Shown: positions 25,365 to 34,869, counted from the stretch's first letter. The stretch is DNA of 64,000 bases from Firmicutes bacterium ASF500 (GCA_000492175.2 CP097573.1:496001-560000); one strand, 5' to 3'. Notes: generated by a model from the sequence alone, not told the origin. Numbers and translations: made by a program.

Positions 25365-27736
25365 CCTCGATTATTCCTTATTCTCTCGATCAATTCGTAA
25401 GCCTGTTCTTCCAGCACGATCTCACCCATGTTTTCCAGGTTCCACCGCTCCAGCAGCTCCGCCACACAGAGCACGCCCGCCCGGTAGACATCCGTGTCCT
25501 CCTCATACCGCTCCAGCACCTCGAACGCCTGACGCCAGCCCTCCGGGTCGGAGGAGACATAGGCCACGTACTTTTCCACCATAGCCAGCCCGTCCTCCGT
25601 CCGGCCGTTTTGGAAATAGTACTCCGCCAGGTAGATGGGGATCGTATTGGAGTCCTGACTGGACAGACGCAGGGCAAAGGCGTCCGCCTGCGCCCGGATG
25701 TCCCCGGTCAGCTCGCTGCCCCCGCCCTTCTCCATCTCCGACACACTGACCACGTAGGACAGCGCGTAGTCGGCCCACTCGAACCGGTCCAGCGCGGCGG
25801 CCTCCGCCAGGGAATTGAGCGACTTCCCCTCCGCCGCCAGCTTCTGCGCCCGCATATTGCAGCCCAGCAGCACGGCGTAGACCCCGATCAGGGCGGAGAC
25901 AGCCAGCAGGGAGACGGTTTTCAGCTTCCGCGTCAGCCGTACCCCAGCCAGAGACCCGCCGCAGCACAGGCAGATCAGCCCGAACACACCGAAGGCGATG
26001 GGCAGATAGGCATAGGCGGAGAACACCACCTCGGTGGCGGCGTGGGCGGCCATGAACACCAGCGACGCGCCCAGCGCGGGCGTCAGGGGGTGGGCCTCCC
26101 GGCCCCGCCTGCGCTCCAGAAGGACAGCGGCGGCGCTTCCCACAAAAAGGGCCAGGAACAGCGCCAGGCCCACAAGGCCGGTCTCCGCCAGCGTCTGGAT
26201 ATAGTGGTTGTGGGCGTATTTTGTCTCATAGTAGAAGGACTGCACGCTCTTTACGCCGTTCTCAAAGGCCCCCAGGCCCAGGCCCACCACCGGACTGCGG
26301 CGGAAGATCTTCATGCCGTCCGAGAAAAATACCAGCCGCTGGATGGCGTTCTCGTTGGCAAACAGGCCCTGGAGCCGGTTTGCCATAAATCCGGGCAGGA
26401 GCTTATAGCCCAGCGGCACCTCACCCGAACCGGCCTGGCCTGAGTAGGCCACAGTCTCTAAACGCGCCCCGTCCGGAGCGCTGAAATTGAAGTAGACCAC
26501 CAGGCTGCCGTCCGGGACGGTAAACGCCGCGCCCTCCGCCTGGCCGTCATAGAGCACAGTGCTGGTGTGCATCATGGTCTGCTGTTGGTTCTGGCTCTCA
26601 ATATTGACAAATACAGCGCCCTCCCCCCGGACCTCCAGCGTGTACGCGCCGGGCTCCGGGTAGGCCGCGCGGCGCAGCGCGCCGCCAGCGTCCAGGGCCT
26701 CGGGACCCGTCCAGTTGAAGGCCAACAGAACAAAAGCCGCCAGAGCCGCCAGCAGCCCGCCGGTCAGAAGGATGGGACCTTTGGCGGAGCCATCCAGCCG
26801 CGCCGCCAGCCGGCCCCCAAGGGTTCCGTCCACCGCGCACAGCGCCGCAGCCCCCAGGACTGTGCACAGCAGCGGCACAGGCTGTACGCCATCCCATCGC
26901 TGGAACGAGGTGACAGATACAGCCGCCGCGGAGACGGCCGTCAATACCAGCGTCTCCACCATCAGCACCAGCAGGCGCACGCGGTGGCTCTGACGCTGTT
27001 CCAGCGCTAAGTACACCAAAAACGCCAGCGCGATGGCTCCGCTGGCGCCCATGCTGAAGGCCAGCAAAAATGACAGAGCGTTGACGTACAGGCAGACAAG
27101 ATGGACCCGCCGCTCCCCCACGGTACTGGACGGCCGGGCCAGACCCAGCGACAGCAGCACACCCAGGCCCGCCACTCCCGCGAACACATTGGGGTTGACA
27201 AACAACGAGGTCATCCGCACGCCGGCCTCCACTCCATCCAGCGCGGCGTAGTCCGGCGTAAACTGGCCCAGCACCCACAGTACAGACCCGCTCAGCCACC
27301 GGGTGGACAGCAGATCAATGCTGACCACCCCGGCCAGCGCCGCAAAGCCCTCCAGAATAGAGGCGATCCAGCGCCACGGCTCCCTCTCCGGCGCGGCCGC
27401 CAGAAGCAGCAGCGTCAGGCAGAACGCGGACAGCACCTTTAAAAATTCATAGAGGGCAAATTTCCCCGATACCGCATAGAACGTCGATATGCCGTCCAGC
27501 AGCACCACCGCCGCCAGCAGCAGCAGCGGTACGCCGATACGGTCCCGCAGCCGGGAGAAAAACAGGAATACCAGGGCCAGGCTCAGCACAGACAGCGCCA
27601 TCCCCGCCATTTTTCCCGTCGTCGCAGAGGTAAGGCAGACGGCCAGGAAATACAACCCCTGGCATAGCAGGACCGGCCCCGCGATCGGGCTTTTTATTTG
27701 GTTCTTCTTCGGGGCTGGCCCCTTCTTTTCTGACAT
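25361..27736 (-). CDS. O-antigen ligase/polymerase-like membrane protein
   Basis: A 791-residue protein from the ATG at 27736. It has about twelve membrane helices; the Wzy_C-type loop VGLGLGAFENGVKS...YAHNHYIQTLAETGLVGLALF (about 500-545) is diagnostic. A large extracytoplasmic insert lies at about 340-470, and a soluble helical TPR-like tail at about 630-791 (YLAEYYFQNGRTEDGLAMVEKY). It probably polymerises or ligates the lipid-linked oligosaccharide outside the membrane. It is unusually long, since classical Wzy is about 400 residues. Overlaps the transferase gene by 4 bp. Confidence 0.87.
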   Translation of the reverse strand: MSEKKGPAPKKNQIKSPIAGPVLLCQGLYFLAVCLTSATTGKMAGMALSVLSLALVFLFFSRLRDRIGVPLLLLAAVVLLDGISTFYAVSGKFALYEFLKVLSAFCLTLLLLAAAPEREPWRWIASILEGFAALAGVVSIDLLSTRWLSGSVLWVLGQFTPDYAALDGVEAGVRMTSLFVNPNVFAGVAGLGVLLSLGLARPSSTVGERRVHLVCLYVNALSFLLAFSMGASGAIALAFLVYLALEQRQSHRVRLLVLMVETLVLTAVSAAAVSVTSFQRWDGVQPVPLLCTVLGAAALCAVDGTLGGRLAARLDGSAKGPILLTGGLLAALAAFVLLAFNWTGPEALDAGGALRRAAYPEPGAYTLEVRGEGAVFVNIESQNQQQTMMHTSTVLYDGQAEGAAFTVPDGSLVVYFNFSAPDGARLETVAYSGQAGSGEVPLGYKLLPGFMANRLQGLFANENAIQRLVFFSDGMKIFRRSPVVGLGLGAFENGVKSVQSFYYETKYAHNHYIQTLAETGLVGLALFLALFVGSAAAVLLERRRGREAHPLTPALGASLVFMAAHAATEVVFSAYAYLPIAFGVFGLICLCCGGSLAGVRLTRKLKTVSLLAVSALIGVYAVLLGCNMRAQKLAAEGKSLNSLAEAAALDRFEWADYALSYVVSVSEMEKGGGSELTGDIRAQADAFALRLSSQDSNTIPIYLAEYYFQNGRTEDGLAMVEKYVAYVSSDPEGWRQAFEVLERYEEDTDVYRAGVLCVAELLERWNLENMGEIVLEEQAYELIERIRNNRG

Positions 27737-27762
27737 ATCCACTCACCTCTACAGTCTTTTCG

Positions 27763-27825
27763 CCCTTCTCCCGAGCCTCCTCCAAGCGGCGGAGGCCCCG
27801 GAGAAGGGCGGGGCTTCAAGCCCCG
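27763..27825 (-). terminator. Two adjacent hairpins after the SLH gene
   Basis: CCCTTCTCC (27763-27771) with GGAGAAGGG (27800-27808), with a further inner GCCTCC/GGAGGC pair, is followed by CGGGGCTT (27809-27816) with AAGCCCCG (27818-27825). On the minus strand they lie between the SLH stop and the ligase gene. T-runs are weak, so they may be partial terminators or RNA-stability elements. Confidence 0.5.
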
Positions 27826-27847
27826 TCCCTCTACTAGGGAAAATCGC

Positions 27848-29458
27848 TTATTTCGCCATGTCGCGGTACAGGAAGGTCACGATCTCCGCGCGGGTGCAGG
27901 TCTTGTCGGGGGAGAAGGTGGTCTCAGAGGTTCCGGCGGTGATCTCGGACTTCACTGCCCAAGCCACGGCGTTGGTGTAATAGGCGTCGGCGGGCACGTC
28001 GGTGAAGGAGCCCACGCCGGAAGCGGCGGGACTGCCCTCAGACCGGTGCAGGAACGCCATAGCCTCGGCGCGGGTGCAGGTCTTGTCGGGGGAGAAGGTG
28101 GTCTCAGAGGTACCGGCAGTGATGCCCTCCTCCACCGCCCACATCACGGCCTTATAGTAGTAAGCTCCGCTGTCCACGTCAGTGAAGGGGTTGCTGGCGG
28201 ACTTGGGCTCGGGAGAGCCGGCGGCACGCCACAGGAAGCTCACGATCTCAGCACGGGTGCAGGTCTTGTCAGGCGCGAACATGGTCGCGGTGATACCGGC
28301 CGTGATCTTGTTCTTGGCCGCCCACGCCACCGCGTCGTAGTAGTACTGGCCAAAGAGAACGTCCTCGAAGCTGACGCCCAGCATGGACTTCGTACCAATG
28401 ACATACTTGCTCAGGTGGGTGGTGGTGAAGGTCACCTTGCCCCCGCTGTAGCTGGTCTCATGGGCCTCGAGCGCGCCGCCGTCGGTCAGGTAGAACACCT
28501 GAACCTCTCCGGAGCTCACGCCCTCGGGCAGAGCGTACTTCACGGAGATGGACAGCACGCCGCCGCCGAAGTCGGTGATCTGCTTGCCGCCGCTGGTCAC
28601 AGAGACGTCGATCACTGTGGCGCCCTCCGCCGCTTCCTTCTGCGCGTTGTTCAGGCCGGTCGCCGGCTTCACGGACACAGTGACAGTGCTGCCAGCGGCC
28701 TGCTCCGCCAGAGCGGCGGTGGACTCGCTGTCCAGAACCACGTCCGCAACATCAGAGGTGATGCTCAGCGTCGCACCCTCAGCCTCGCTCAGGGTCTTCA
28801 GGGACTTGGCGGGCAGGTCAACCTTCACTGCGGTGGTCTTATCGCCGGTCTCCACCTTCACCACAATGGCAGGAGTGGTCCCGGCCTTAGCCGCGGCTTC
28901 CACCGCACTGTCTACCGCCTTGTCCATGTCCTTTCTGGACACGGTCGCGCTGGTGGTTGTTCCAGAGGTCTTGGTCTCCACCTTCACCTCTACCGTGGTC
29001 GTTCCGCCGCTGGTCGCGGGCTCCCCCACAGTCACCTTGTCCGCGCTGGAGGACGACCCGCCGCTGCTGCCGCCGCTGCTGCTCGTCTTGGTGAATACGG
29101 GGTGGACTGTAGCCACTTGACCGCCCAAAATTGTCGTGTCATTCTCGGTAATATAGACAACATTGGTGTCATCGTTTACCGTATAAGTGTAGTAAGAACC
29201 GGTTTTGCTGGTCTCGTCACCCCAGACGACCTCATAGCCGCTGTCGGGCACCAGCCGAATCGTTGTGTCGCCGTCTGTGCTGTAAGTTCCGTCAATCTTC
29301 ACAAGACTGGAATCGCTCTTGACCACATAGACACTGCCGTTGGTTGCAGAGTTCACGGTGATGGAGCCAGCAGTTCCCGTAGCAGCCACCGCCATTGTGG
29401 GGACCATGCCGACAACCATGCACAGAACCAGCAGTTTTGCTAAGATTTTTTTCTTCAT
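27848..29458 (-). CDS. S-layer homology (SLH) domain protein
   Basis: A 536-residue exported protein with a signal peptide (about 1-25, ending MAVAATG), a Ser/Gly-rich linker near 125-140, a middle beta-rich region containing helical stretches, and three C-terminal SLH domains (about 355-536). Each SLH has the YYxAVxWA, ITAG and FxPDxTCTRAE pattern. SLH domains bind pyruvylated cell-wall polysaccharide, so this is probably a cell-surface protein retained by wall glycans. Its placement inside the glycan locus is notable. The C-terminal SLH repeats are near-identical, which makes recombination between them possible. Confidence 0.9.
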   Translation of the reverse strand: MKKKILAKLLVLCMVVGMVPTMAVAATGTAGSITVNSATNGSVYVVKSDSSLVKIDGTYSTDGDTTIRLVPDSGYEVVWGDETSKTGSYYTYTVNDDTNVVYITENDTTILGGQVATVHPVFTKTSSSGGSSGGSSSSADKVTVGEPATSGGTTTVEVKVETKTSGTTTSATVSRKDMDKAVDSAVEAAAKAGTTPAIVVKVETGDKTTAVKVDLPAKSLKTLSEAEGATLSITSDVADVVLDSESTAALAEQAAGSTVTVSVKPATGLNNAQKEAAEGATVIDVSVTSGGKQITDFGGGVLSISVKYALPEGVSSGEVQVFYLTDGGALEAHETSYSGGKVTFTTTHLSKYVIGTKSMLGVSFEDVLFGQYYYDAVAWAAKNKITAGITATMFAPDKTCTRAEIVSFLWRAAGSPEPKSASNPFTDVDSGAYYYKAVMWAVEEGITAGTSETTFSPDKTCTRAEAMAFLHRSEGSPAASGVGSFTDVPADAYYTNAVAWAVKSEITAGTSETTFSPDKTCTRAEIVTFLYRDMAK

Positions 29459-29487
29459 ATTTACTTGTTTCTCCTTTCATGGGACGA

Positions 29488-29629
29488 TTTTCGGACACCA
29501 CTGTGTCCGCTAACGGACCCCTCACAATGTGGGGTCCCTCGCGCGGGCCTTTCCCGTCCGGCCCCAGTATGGAAAAATACTGCTCGGGCGAGCGGCCGCC
29601 GCCGTCCGAACCCTCAATTCCTTACCCAT
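29488..29629 (-). promoter_or_regulatory. Structured 5' leader of the SLH gene
   Basis: On the minus strand several hairpins follow each other: CAGTAT...ATACTG (about 29564-29582), GGACCCC...GGGGTCC (about 29515-29537) and GGACAC...GTGTCC (about 29492-29508). The middle hairpin covers the stop codon of the leader ORF. This layout resembles translation-coupled attenuation. Confidence 0.45.
29522..29629 (-). CDS. Leader ORF (35 codons) upstream of the SLH gene
   Basis: ATG at 29629 preceded by a near-perfect ribosome site (AAAGGAGGTGA, good spacing). The peptide begins MGKELRVRTAAAARPSS and ends ARARDPTL. It is very basic and Arg/Ala-rich, with no signal peptide or membrane helix. The quality of the ribosome site suggests it is translated, perhaps as a leader peptide. 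The sequence itself matches nothing I recognise. Confidence 0.45.
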   Translation of the reverse strand: MGKELRVRTAAAARPSSIFPYWGRTGKARARDPTL

Positions 29630-29677
29630 TTGACTTCACCTCCTTTCAATGGCCCACCAATACAGATGTCTTTTCTC

Positions 29678-30811
29678 TTATACCACCCTGCATATCCTCA
29701 ATGCGGACTCTAACGCCTGATCCATATTATAGTATTTAAAATCCGCTAAGCGTCCGCAAGGGATCAGGTTAGGGATTTTGTCCGCCAGCTCACGGTACTG
29801 AGCATACTGTTTCTGGCTTGCGTCTGTCAGCACCGGATAATAGGGCTCCATATACGCTCCCTCCTGATATGGCAATGGATACTCCACCGCATAACTGGAA
29901 CCAGGCATATTCTGTACTGGAAGCTTCTTATACTCTGTGACCCTTGTATAGCCTTTTTCTTGAGGATAAGCCACTATAGGGGCATCCTGAACACTGTCGA
30001 GGCTTGTGTGCTTCCATTCAAAGCGCAGGGAGCGATAGGGCAAACGTCCAAAGATACCGCCAAACAGTTCATCCAACGCCCCGGTATACACTACAGGAAA
30101 AGACGTCTCTCTCCCATCTAACTGCAAAACACTATCTTGCACATTCAGCCGCTCTAGCGCCTCAACGCCCAGTTTAACAGTGATGTTGGGATGATTCAGC
30201 AGGTTCTCAAAAAATCTGGTGAACGAATGAGCCGGCATGACTTGATAGGGATCATCAAAATATCCCTCGTCATAAGAAAAGCGAAGCGGCACTCGCTTCA
30301 ACACACTTGGGTCGATCTCCGCCGGAGAAACACCCCATTGTTTCGCGGTATATGGTGCATAATCTTTTTTAAACAAGTATTCTGCATAGCCCCGGATGTC
30401 CGGATCCGGGTGCTTTAGGACCTCCACCACTGTAGCAAATTCCCGCCCCGCAAATGAATCCCGGAGTTTTTTTCGCAGGGAAGCCGCCTGTTCCGGCGGA
30501 TAAAAGGTGTCAATTGTCGTAAAATTAAAAGGAGTCGGGGTATATTTTTCATCCCATACCGCTCCACAAGTCAGCTTATAGTCTTTCCACTGCTCAAAGC
30601 GGCACATATATTCATAGAGCTCTTTCCTTTTTGTGTGGAATGTATGAGGCCCATATTTTTGTACCAGAAAGCCGTGTTCATCTATGTAATCGTACATATT
30701 TCCGCCTATATGTTCCCGACGTTCCCAAATTTCCACCCTTGAACCACGTTCTGCCAACTCCCGCGCAACTACAGCACCGGTTAACCCACAGCCAATAACC
30801 AAATACCTCAT
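29678..30811 (-). CDS. glf: UDP-galactopyranose mutase
   Basis: A 377-residue flavoenzyme. The N-terminal dinucleotide-binding GCGLTGAVVARELAERG (about 7-23) and HIGGNMYDYIDEHGFLVQKY are typical, as are GPHTFHT and YTGALDELF. It interconverts UDP-galactopyranose and UDP-galactofuranose, so the polymer likely contains galactofuranose. The ATG overlaps the stop of the upstream SDR gene by 4 bp. Confidence 0.94.
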   Translation of the reverse strand: MRYLVIGCGLTGAVVARELAERGSRVEIWERREHIGGNMYDYIDEHGFLVQKYGPHTFHTKRKELYEYMCRFEQWKDYKLTCGAVWDEKYTPTPFNFTTIDTFYPPEQAASLRKKLRDSFAGREFATVVEVLKHPDPDIRGYAEYLFKKDYAPYTAKQWGVSPAEIDPSVLKRVPLRFSYDEGYFDDPYQVMPAHSFTRFFENLLNHPNITVKLGVEALERLNVQDSVLQLDGRETSFPVVYTGALDELFGGIFGRLPYRSLRFEWKHTSLDSVQDAPIVAYPQEKGYTRVTEYKKLPVQNMPGSSYAVEYPLPYQEGAYMEPYYPVLTDASQKQYAQYRELADKIPNLIPCGRLADFKYYNMDQALESALRICRVV

Positions 30812-31734
30812 TTTGCTTGCTCCATTTCTCTGAAATAACGGATGGTCCGACTGATCCCTTCTTCAAAAGTGATCTGCGGTACAAAACCGGTATCTTCCCG
30901 CAAACGGCGTATGTCCAGTACCGAATTATCCGGTTTGCTTCCACACTTATACGGAAGCGAGCCAATTCCAAGGAACGCATCAGGCGCTATTTCCGCCTGA
31001 ATCTTCCGAATATATTCCGCCAAAGGCTTAGCCCGACCGGAACCCAGCGGATATACCCCGTCCGGCTTTCCGTACAGCCCCAGAAGATATAATGCCTCAG
31101 CCAAGTCGTCGATATAGATGTAATCCCACATCTGCTCAAGTTTTGAATATTTGGTCTCTTCCCCATGCAGCAATGCCTTGATCGTATAAGTCAATATGTT
31201 GCTGTCATTGCGGCCGGGGCCGTAGATGCTTCCGATGAGGAGCCAGTTGAGATTCAGTCTGCGTTCACGGGCATACCACTGGCACAGCACCTGTGCCGCA
31301 GCCTTCGATGCAGCGTAAGCGTCACCCGGCGCCGGGATATTCCCGCCGTCAATTGTCTGTCCACAGTAGGCATATTCCGAAGCAGAGCCAGGAATAATTA
31401 TATGTTCACAGCCAGCTTCAGCACAGGCTTCCAGTACCGATATGGCCAACGGAATATTGGATATTTGCATCTCGATCTCGTTCTTGACATCTGTGCTCAC
31501 ACCTGCCCAGGCAAGGTGATAAAACACATCCGGCTGCGCCACTTTAAGGATTGCAGTCAACTGCTGTTTTTCTCTGATATCTACATACAGCGGTATAACT
31601 CCATCCTGCGTTAAAATGTTCTTCTGTGCAGCTTCTACATCAATCGCATATACCTGAATATTTTCCTCAAGCAGCCGCCTTGTCAGGTTTCTTCCAATAA
31701 AACCGCCGGCCCCGGTAATTACAACTTTCTTCAT
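30808..31734 (-). CDS. NAD-dependent epimerase/dehydratase (extended SDR)
   Basis: A 308-residue short-chain dehydrogenase. The NAD-binding glycine motif is VVITGAGGFIGRNL (about 4-17), the YxxxK catalytic pair is in DAYAASKAA (Y about 139, K about 143), and DYIYIDDLAEAL is the extended-SDR signature. The sequence is similar in type to CDP-abequose or 4-keto-reductase enzymes. Possible roles are final 4-keto reduction or epimerisation of a nucleotide sugar. The substrate is not fixed by sequence. Ribosome site GAGGAAG, 7-bp gap to the dehydrogenase gene. Confidence 0.82.
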   Translation of the reverse strand: MKKVVITGAGGFIGRNLTRRLLEENIQVYAIDVEAAQKNILTQDGVIPLYVDIREKQQLTAILKVAQPDVFYHLAWAGVSTDVKNEIEMQISNIPLAISVLEACAEAGCEHIIIPGSASEYAYCGQTIDGGNIPAPGDAYAASKAAAQVLCQWYARERRLNLNWLLIGSIYGPGRNDSNILTYTIKALLHGEETKYSKLEQMWDYIYIDDLAEALYLLGLYGKPDGVYPLGSGRAKPLAEYIRKIQAEIAPDAFLGIGSLPYKCGSKPDNSVLDIRRLREDTGFVPQITFEEGISRTIRYFREMEQAK

Positions 31735-31741
31735 AGCTTCC

Positions 31742-32989
31742 TCATAACATATACCGGCAGTCTACCACCGGCGAATTAGTCTTAGTTTTTACATCTCCAA
31801 ACTGTGGCCATGCTGTGGTAATTGCCACCGTTTCAGCCTGCTCCAGCAACTGCTCATAGCTGTCTGCACAATTGTAGTCAAGCTTATAATACTTTTGGAA
31901 CTCATCCATTGCCACTGGGTCATACACCACGATATTCCGATACCCTGCCTTGTTCAGTGTACGAATGATCTTTGCGCTGGGAGTATCCCGTACATCATCG
32001 CTTCCAGGATTGAAGGACAGGCCCAGAATACCGATGCAGCATCTCTTGTTTTCTCCAACGGTTTGGGTGATCCGTCGTGCTGTAACCTCCGGCATCTCAT
32101 CATTGAGATGAATTACATGCTTCAATATCTGACCGTCAAAGCCGCTGTCTTTTACTACTGCATAGAACGCATTGGTATCCTTAGGCAGACAGTACCCTCC
32201 ATAACCGCAGCCAGGATAGAAATAAGTCCGAATGCTCCCCGTCTGCCACCGCTTGTCCATGTGAAGAATGCGAAATGCATTAGCCACGTCAATTCCGCCG
32301 ATAGCATCCGCCGCGATGCTCATCTCATTTGCATAGCTTATCAGGCAAGCCAAACTGGTATTGGACAAGTACTTGATAAACTCCCCCGTGTTCAGGGATA
32401 CGCTAAATACCGGCGCTTTTTCCTTGGCATAGAGATTCCGCAATATCGCCTCGGAGCGCCCATCGGTCACCCCCAGTACAATACGGTCGGCGTGGGTGAA
32501 ATCCTCCCAGCAGTGGCCCTCCCGCAAGAATTCCGGATTGTTGGCTACCCCCAGTTGCTCTGGTATCTTTACCCCGTGCTCCTCTAGGAAAGGAATAATC
32601 CGTTTCTCTGTGGTAGAGGGCGGAATGGTGGATTTGGTCACTAGGACACGAAACTTATCATCATGAATGGCGTCTATCGTCTGCTCCAACGCACCATAGA
32701 GGTATGTAAGGTCCGCCTGCCCACCCTCGCCGTAGGGAGTACCTACGCAATAATACACGCACTCGCTGTCCGCAACAGCTGTCTCCCAATCCGTGGTGGG
32801 GAGAAAATTTTGACCCAAATGCCGCTCCAGCGCCTCGTCCAACCCTGGTTCCCAAAAGGGAAGTTTACCAGCCCGAATCGCGGCCATCCGCTCATCATTC
32901 ACTTCAATGCCGTACACCTTATGTCCATACTCAGCAAAACCCAGAGCTGTAGTCAGCCCCACAAAGCCCAACCCTACTACCGTTACCAT
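31742..32989 (-). CDS. Nucleotide-sugar dehydrogenase (UDP-glucose/GDP-mannose type)
   Basis: A 415-residue NAD-dependent dehydrogenase. The N-terminal VVGLGFVGLTTALGFAEYGH binds NAD, NPEFLREGHCWEDF is the family motif, and the catalytic cysteine is in YPGCGYGGYCLPKDTNAF. It oxidises C6 of a UDP-sugar in two steps to a uronic acid, UDP-glucose being the likeliest substrate. Its 7-bp overlap with the following decarboxylase-like SDR suggests the pair acts in sequence. Exact substrate uncertain. Confidence 0.9.
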   Translation of the reverse strand: MVTVVGLGFVGLTTALGFAEYGHKVYGIEVNDERMAAIRAGKLPFWEPGLDEALERHLGQNFLPTTDWETAVADSECVYYCVGTPYGEGGQADLTYLYGALEQTIDAIHDDKFRVLVTKSTIPPSTTEKRIIPFLEEHGVKIPEQLGVANNPEFLREGHCWEDFTHADRIVLGVTDGRSEAILRNLYAKEKAPVFSVSLNTGEFIKYLSNTSLACLISYANEMSIAADAIGGIDVANAFRILHMDKRWQTGSIRTYFYPGCGYGGYCLPKDTNAFYAVVKDSGFDGQILKHVIHLNDEMPEVTARRITQTVGENKRCCIGILGLSFNPGSDDVRDTPSAKIIRTLNKAGYRNIVVYDPVAMDEFQKYYKLDYNCADSYEQLLEQAETVAITTAWPQFGDVKTKTNSPVVDCRYML

Positions 32990-34080
32990 ATCAGTTCCTC
33001 CTCGCTGCTCTCTTTTACGTATTCCAGAAAATACCGTACTCCCTGCTCTACGTCCACTTCCGGGTTATAGCCTAACAGCCTTCTGGCTTTATCAATCACC
33101 GGGCAACGTCGATTTGGATTATTTTCCAAGTATGCCTTATCCTCAGACACTGCGAATCGCACCTGTCCTGTGTAACCGAATATTTCTCTGCCAGCTTGTG
33201 CATATATCTCAGCCAACTGGCGGATGGAAATCTCCGGCTTGTCCATCCCGATATTAAAGGCCTCAAAGTTTCGCCCCGCATACAGTAGTACCTTCAAATA
33301 GCCTGTGATTGCATCGCTGATATAGCAGAAGGTACGGGTAGGAGAACCATCTGAGAACATCTTGATATCACGGCCCTGCCGTACTGCGTTGGCGAAATCG
33401 GCAGGCACCCGGGCGTCGTTCAGCCGCATACCAGGGCCGTAGTTGTTGAACGGCCGGATAATGGAGATGGGCATACCATACTTCTGATGAAACAGGTAGC
33501 ACATGGTCTCCCCAAACCGCTTAGCCTCATCATAGCAGGCACGAGGCCCCTGGCAATCCACGTTGCCCCGGTAAGTCTCCGGAGTTGGGATATACTCCGG
33601 GGTAGGATCGCCGTATATTTCGCTGGAGGAGTAGAAAGTCAAACCTTTGATAGGCTTTTCACAGTAAAAGTCCAGCAGACGGCGCAGCCCCCAGATGTTG
33701 GCGTCCAAGGTCTCGATGGGATACTTGCGATAGAAAACAGGAGAGGCAATAGATGCCATATGATAGATGTAATCTGCCTGCTCCGCCCCGGGAACAGAGG
33801 AAATATCGTCTGTAATCACGTTGAACTTGCGCAATTCCACTTGGCCTTTTTCAGATAGTTCTTTTAGCCAAGCTGGATAGCCCACCTGAAAGTTGTCTAA
33901 GCAGATTACCTTTTTTATCCTCAGCTCTTCTTTATAATGGGTCAGAAACTGAATGAAATAAAATCCAAGGAATCCTGCCCCGCCCGTAAAGAGCACTGTA
34001 CTGTCTTGGAAATTGTCCTTCTCCTGAGGAGTCAGACCATCATAGATCCGCTGAAGATCCTTCCGCATAATTTTTTTCAT
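32983..34080 (-). CDS. UDP-glucuronate decarboxylase-like SDR
   Basis: A 365-residue extended SDR from the ATG at 34080 (GAGG 8 nt upstream; a GTG at 34089 is less likely). LFTGGAGFLGFYFIQFL binds NAD, and the catalytic CYDEAKRFGET resembles the YDEGKR motif of UDP-xylose synthases. VRFNNYGPGM-like IRPFNNYGPGM follows. If that holds, it would convert the UDP-glucuronate from the neighbouring dehydrogenase to UDP-xylose. The Tyr-Asp-Glu-x-Lys motif is the basis for the call; a CDP-glucose dehydratase role beside rfbF is an alternative. Confidence 0.72.
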   Translation of the reverse strand: MKKIMRKDLQRIYDGLTPQEKDNFQDSTVLFTGGAGFLGFYFIQFLTHYKEELRIKKVICLDNFQVGYPAWLKELSEKGQVELRKFNVITDDISSVPGAEQADYIYHMASIASPVFYRKYPIETLDANIWGLRRLLDFYCEKPIKGLTFYSSSEIYGDPTPEYIPTPETYRGNVDCQGPRACYDEAKRFGETMCYLFHQKYGMPISIIRPFNNYGPGMRLNDARVPADFANAVRQGRDIKMFSDGSPTRTFCYISDAITGYLKVLLYAGRNFEAFNIGMDKPEISIRQLAEIYAQAGREIFGYTGQVRFAVSEDKAYLENNPNRRCPVIDKARRLLGYNPEVDVEQGVRYFLEYVKESSEEELIW

Positions 34081-34092
34081 AATATACACCTC

Positions 34093-34869
34093 TTACCAAA
34101 CTTTCCACGGAGCTTTTCCGTTTGCCCACATTGCCTCCAGATTTTCCTTTTCCCGAACCGTATCCATACAGCCCCAAAATCCGCCGTGCTTATATGCCAT
34201 CAGCTGGCCCTGTTCAGCAACAGTCTGAAGAGGCTCCTTCTCTAACACAGTGGCATCGCCCTCAATATAATCGATAAACTCAGGCTGGCAAACCATAAAG
34301 CCGATGTTGATCAAACTGCCGTCTCCCCGAGTCTTTTCACGGAATTCACGAATCTGTCCGCCGCTGTCTATATCCAGCACACCGAAACGCTGCCCTGCAT
34401 TATACGCCGACATAGTCACCAGCTTCCCGTGAGTTCTGTGGAACTTCACCAGTTCACCGATATTCAGGTCGGAGACGCCATCGCCATAGGTAAGCATGAA
34501 GGGCTCGTCCCCAATATACTCCTTCACCCGCTTCACCCGGCCGCCGGTCATCGTGTTTAGGCCGGTATCTACCACTGTTACTTTCCATGGCTCGGAGGTA
34601 TTACGATGTACAGTCATCTCATTTTTTCCGCGAGTGAAGTCGTATGTAATATCTGAGGTGTGCAGAAAATAATCCGCGAAATATTCCTTGATCACGTGCT
34701 GCTTATAGCCCGCACATATGATGAATTCGTTGTACCCATAGCTGCTGTACAACTTCATGATGTGAAGCAAAATTGGTATGCCGCCCAGCTCTACCATGGG
34801 CTTTGGTTTAAACTGGCTCTCCTCTGATATCCGTGTGCCGAATCCGCCGGCAAGCAAAATGACTTTCAT
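34093..34869 (-). CDS. rfbF: Glucose-1-phosphate cytidylyltransferase
   Basis: A 258-residue nucleotidyltransferase with the signature LLAGGFGTRISEESQFKPKPM at the start and DGVSDLNI, TMSAYNAGQRFGVLDID and GFWGCMDTVREKENLE, all RfbF-specific. It makes CDP-glucose from CTP and glucose-1-phosphate, the entry to CDP-dideoxyhexoses. No recognisable RfbG (CDP-glucose 4,6-dehydratase) or RfbH lies in the window, so the downstream fate of CDP-glucose is unclear. 2-bp gap to the gene upstream. Confidence 0.9.
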   Translation of the reverse strand: MKVILLAGGFGTRISEESQFKPKPMVELGGIPILLHIMKLYSSYGYNEFIICAGYKQHVIKEYFADYFLHTSDITYDFTRGKNEMTVHRNTSEPWKVTVVDTGLNTMTGGRVKRVKEYIGDEPFMLTYGDGVSDLNIGELVKFHRTHGKLVTMSAYNAGQRFGVLDIDSGGQIREFREKTRGDGSLINIGFMVCQPEFIDYIEGDATVLEKEPLQTVAEQGQLMAYKHGGFWGCMDTVREKENLEAMWANGKAPWKVW

